7,602 nucleotides of DNA from Clostridiales bacterium UBA4696 (GTDB taxonomy: Bacteria; Bacillota; Clostridia; Oscillospirales; Oscillospiraceae), in NCBI GenBank assembly GCA_002404795.1, contig DHKK01000164.1, positions 1 through 7,602 on the forward strand. The letters are read 5' to 3'. How positions within the stretch are numbered: the stretch's first letter is position 1; each line of letters opens with the position of its first letter. Of this stretch, positions 5,284-7,602 are shown piece by piece. The notes beneath the pieces were generated by a model. That model made no database searches and was not told the DNA's origin. It saw only the letters and a program-made list of their open reading frames with translations. The position numbers and the translations under genes were made by a program.

Positions 5284-7032
5284 TCATCCGAGCAGATTCT
5301 GCGTGCGGCAGAGCGCGGCGTACAGCCCGTCCTGCTGCAGCAGCTGCGCGTGCGAGCCGCGCTCGGCGATGCGGCCGTCGGCAATGACGACGATCTCTCC
5401 GGCCGCGCGGATGGTGGACAGGCGGTGCGCGATGATGAGCGTGGTGCGGTTTTTGGCCAGCTCGTCGAATGCGTGCTGGATCTTTGCCTCCGTCAACGTG
5501 TCGAGCGCGCTGGTCGCCTCATCCAGAATGAGGATCGGCGGGTTTTTGAGGAAGATCCGCGCGATGGCGATGCGCTGCTTCTGCCCGCCGGAGAGCAGCG
5601 TGCCGCGTTCGCCGACATAGGTGTCGAAGCCGTCGGGCATGGCCATAATGTCGTCGTAGATCTCGGCGCGCTTCGCCGCCTCGACGATCTCGTCCATCGT
5701 TGCGCCGGGCTTGCCGTAGCGGATGTTCTCAAGGATGGAATCGGCGAACAGGAAGACCTCCTGCTGCACGACGCCGATCGAGCGGCGCAGACTCTGCTGC
5801 GTCACGCTGCGCACGTCCAGCCCGTCGATGGTGATGCTGCCGGACGAGACGTCGTAAAAGCGCGGGATGAGCTGGCAGAGGGTGCTCTTGCCGCCGCCAG
5901 ACGGACCGACGATGGCGACGGTCTGCCCGGCCGGGATCTGCAGCGACACATCGTGCAGCACGGCCAGATCGCCCTCGTAGCTGAAGCTCACGTCGTTCAC
6001 GCCGATCTCGCCGCGCGGGCGGCCGAGGTCGACGGCGTCCGGCGCGTCGCGAAGCTCCGGCTCCGTGCGCATGATCTCCAGAAAGCGCTCAAAGCCCGCC
6101 GTGCCGTTGGCGTACAGCTCGGAGAAGTTGGCGAGCTTGCGGATGGGCGTGACGAAGGAGGCAATGTAGAGCGTGAACGTCAGCAGGTCGACGGTGTCCA
6201 TCTGCCCCTGCATGATGAGCAGACCACCCACCGCGACGACCGCAACGGACAGCGAAGTCGTAAAAAACTCCATCGTGCCCATAAAGATGCCCATTTCCTT
6301 GTGGAACTGCTTCTTGGAGGTCTTGTAGATGTCGTTTGAGCGGGTGAATTTCTCGGCCTCCACCGGCTCGTTGGCAAAGGCCTTGGCCGTGCGGATGCCG
6401 GAAAGCGCGGATTCGATGTCGGCGTTGATGACCGCCGTCTTTGTCTTGACGCGGCGGGAGGCCGTCCGCATGGCCTTGCGGCGCGAGAAGCTCACAAGGA
6501 TGAACACCGGGATCATCACCGCCACGACCAGCGTCAGCCGCCATTCGATCGTCGCCATGACGGCGAGCGCGCCGACGATGGTCACGAACGAGATGAACAG
6601 ATCCTCCGGCCCGTGGTGGGCAAGCTCGGTAATCTCAAACAGATCCGTCGTCATCCGGCTCATGAGCTGGCCGGTGCGGTTGCGGTCAAAAAACTCGAAG
6701 CCCAGCTCCTGCATGTGGCCGAAGAGCGCCGCGCGGATATCGGCCTCCACGCGGATGCCGAACGTATGGCCCCAGTAGGTGATGACAAAGTAGAGCAGCG
6801 CGCGCAGCGCATACGCCGCCACCACGACCAGCATCACCGTGAAAAACGCGCGGTAGGCGTTCTGCGGCAGCAGCGTCCGCATCGCGTAGCGCGAGACGAT
6901 CGGGTAAGCCAGATCGATCAGCGCCACGACCAGCGCGCAGGCCAGGTCGAGAAAAAACAGGCCCCGGTGCGGCCTGAAAAAGGAGAGAAAGATGGAAAGC
7001 CCGGACTTTGTCCGGTATTGTTCTGTCGTCAT
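5284..7032 (-). CDS. ABC exporter half-transporter (fused membrane and ATPase domains)
   Basis: This 582-residue protein is a type IV (MsbA/BmrA-like) ABC exporter half, expected to work as a dimer in the cytoplasmic membrane. The membrane domain (about 15-305) shows hydrophobic segments near 24-46, 62-86, 143-182 and 253-295. It has a coupling-region sequence FFDRNRTGQLMSRMTTD (114-130), typical of this family. The nucleotide-binding domain has Walker A GPSGGGKST (376-384), Q-loop QQ (423-424), signature LSGGQ (480-484), Walker B ILILDE (500-505) and H-loop His536. All catalytic residues are present, so a homodimer is plausible, and no partner gene is adjacent. The ATG at 7032 is chosen: GGAG (7041-7044) is 8 nt upstream and a good promoter lies just beyond. 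A longer open frame to 7209 runs through that promoter and into the divergent gene. Substrate (drug, lipid or peptide) is not determinable. Confidence 0.92.
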   Translation of the reverse strand: MTTEQYRTKSGLSIFLSFFRPHRGLFFLDLACALVVALIDLAYPIVSRYAMRTLLPQNAYRAFFTVMLVVVAAYALRALLYFVITYWGHTFGIRVEADIRAALFGHMQELGFEFFDRNRTGQLMSRMTTDLFEITELAHHGPEDLFISFVTIVGALAVMATIEWRLTLVVAVMIPVFILVSFSRRKAMRTASRRVKTKTAVINADIESALSGIRTAKAFANEPVEAEKFTRSNDIYKTSKKQFHKEMGIFMGTMEFFTTSLSVAVVAVGGLLIMQGQMDTVDLLTFTLYIASFVTPIRKLANFSELYANGTAGFERFLEIMRTEPELRDAPDAVDLGRPRGEIGVNDVSFSYEGDLAVLHDVSLQIPAGQTVAIVGPSGGGKSTLCQLIPRFYDVSSGSITIDGLDVRSVTQQSLRRSIGVVQQEVFLFADSILENIRYGKPGATMDEIVEAAKRAEIYDDIMAMPDGFDTYVGERGTLLSGGQKQRIAIARIFLKNPPILILDEATSALDTLTEAKIQHAFDELAKNRTTLIIAHRLSTIRAAGEIVVIADGRIAERGSHAQLLQQDGLYAALCRTQNLLG

Positions 7033-7065
7033 GGCAAGCGCTCCGTTTCTGCGTGGTGTTCTTGT

Positions 7066-7094
7066 ATTATATCGGAGCGCGCGGCAGAATGCAA
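7066..7094 (-). promoter_or_regulatory. Promoter of the ABC exporter gene
   Basis: Read on the minus strand, a perfect TATAAT (7066-7071) stands 17 bp from a weak -35 TTGCAT (7089-7094). The start would be near 7059, giving a leader of about 27 nt. Confidence 0.7.
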
Positions 7095-7098
7095 GCTG

Positions 7099-7127
7099 TT
7101 GCGCGGCATGTATTTTTCTGTTAAAAT
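7099..7127 (+). promoter_or_regulatory. Promoter of the RluA-family gene
   Basis: TTGCGC (7099-7104) and TAAAAT (7122-7127) are 17 bp apart, with an extended -10 TG at 7119-7120. The start would be near 7134, leaving a very short leader of about 17 nt. Its -35 is 4 bp from the -35 of the divergent ABC promoter. Confidence 0.6.
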
Positions 7128-7150
7128 AGCAGAAAAGTGAGGGGAAACCG

Positions 7151-7602
7151 ATGATCGAAATTCTGCAGGAAACAAAAACCTCCGTCGTCTGCGTCAAGCC
7201 CGTGGGCATTGCGGCGCAGGGGACCGATCCGCAGGCAATGCCGCAGCTGCTTGCCGCGCAGCTGGGCTGCGAAGTCTATCCCGTCCACCGGCTCGACCAG
7301 GCGGTCGGCGGCGTGATGGTCTATGCAAAAACGGCGAAGGAAGCCGCGCGCCTCACCCAAAGCATGGGCGAGGGCGGCATGCAGAAGACCTATCTTGCCG
7401 TGCTGACCGGCTGCCCGAAGGAAAAAAGCGGCATGCTGGAGGACCTTCTGTTCCACGACCGGGTAAAAAACAAGACCTACGTTGTGCGGCGGCCGCGCGG
7501 CGGCGTCAAAAAAGCGGTGCTCAGCTATGAGATCCTGGCGGAGACAGCGGGACTGAGCCTTGCGCGGGTCCGCCTGCAGACCGGGCGCACCCACCAGATC
7601 CG
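7151..7602 (+). CDS. RluA-family pseudouridine synthase, cut by window end
   Basis: RluA-type enzymes convert specific uridines in rRNA or tRNA to pseudouridine. The 150 complete codons visible show the catalytic motif HRLDQAVGGVMVYAK (46-60) with Asp49 as nucleophile. Also visible are the QKTYLAVLTG segment (78-87) containing the conserved Tyr81, and the start of GRTHQIR (145-151) at the window edge. The protein starts almost directly with the catalytic domain and has no N-terminal S4 RNA-binding domain, unlike RluC/RluD-type members. The full protein would probably be about 220-240 residues. The start at 7151 follows GAGGGG (7139-7144) by 6 nt. Which uridine is modified cannot be predicted. 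The 3' end lies outside the window. Confidence 0.9.
   Translation, partial: MIEILQETKTSVVCVKPVGIAAQGTDPQAMPQLLAAQLGCEVYPVHRLDQAVGGVMVYAKTAKEAARLTQSMGEGGMQKTYLAVLTGCPKEKSGMLEDLLFHDRVKNKTYVVRRPRGGVKKAVLSYEILAETAGLSLARVRLQTGRTHQI

Noticed and set aside
5350..6339. 329-codon plus-strand open frame opposite the ABC exporter
   Set aside because: Its Arg/Asp/Ala/His-rich sequence is the antisense of a complete exporter with all ATPase motifs.
7033..7209. N-terminal extension of the ABC exporter by 59 codons
   Set aside because: The extension would cover the TATAAT promoter and the start of the divergent gene, and reads as non-conserved sequence; the ATG at 7032 has a ribosome binding site.
1..7602. 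Search for a defence, phage, CRISPR or mobile system
   Set aside because: All substantial coding space is explained by six recognisable genes of housekeeping, copper or transport type; no transposase, integrase, direct-repeat array, tRNA or toxin-antitoxin pair is seen.

Overview
The window is GC-rich with Firmicutes-type signals: strong AAGGAGG ribosome binding sites, TTGACA/TATAAT-like promoters and hairpin-plus-T-run terminators. This combination, together with the CarD-like regulator and the style of the CsoR/CopA pair, suggests a high-GC gut clostridium of the Oscillospiraceae/Oscillospirales type. That assignment is inference; no 16S or marker gene is present.

Layout, left to right. 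Bases 1-223 hold no gene. They contain a perfect 15-bp hairpin, a small palindromic REP-like repeat and a probable promoter. Two overlapping plus-strand genes follow: a deoxynucleoside kinase (224-817) and glutamate racemase murI (820-1602, overlapping at 814 if the first ATG is used). They end at an intrinsic terminator. A single-gene unit encodes a small CarD/CdnL-like RNA polymerase-binding protein (1731-2231, plus). It converges on a minus-strand copper operon, and one bidirectional terminator (2246-2281) separates the two.

The copper operon reads csoR -> copA on the minus strand (5151 down to 2291). CsoR carries the Cys-His-Cys Cu(I) site, and its promoter holds two palindromic CsoR-like operators. 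CopA is a P1B-1 Cu(I) exporter with an N-terminal metal-binding domain. It also carries a second, CopZ-like metal-binding domain fused at its C-terminus. The junction contains a perfect in-frame Shine-Dalgarno plus ATG, so the same DNA may yield both the fused domain and a free 69-residue CopZ chaperone. This is the most interesting point in the window.

Further right, a minus-strand homodimer-type ABC exporter gene (5284-7032) has its own promoter and terminator. It is transcribed divergently from a plus-strand RluA-family pseudouridine synthase (7151 onward) that runs off the window edge. The two promoters lie back to back, with -35 boxes only 4 bp apart.

Overall this is a core-genome-like region with a copper homeostasis operon. 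I see no mobile element, CRISPR array, phage gene, tRNA or rRNA. There are no gene-free stretches over 300 bases.
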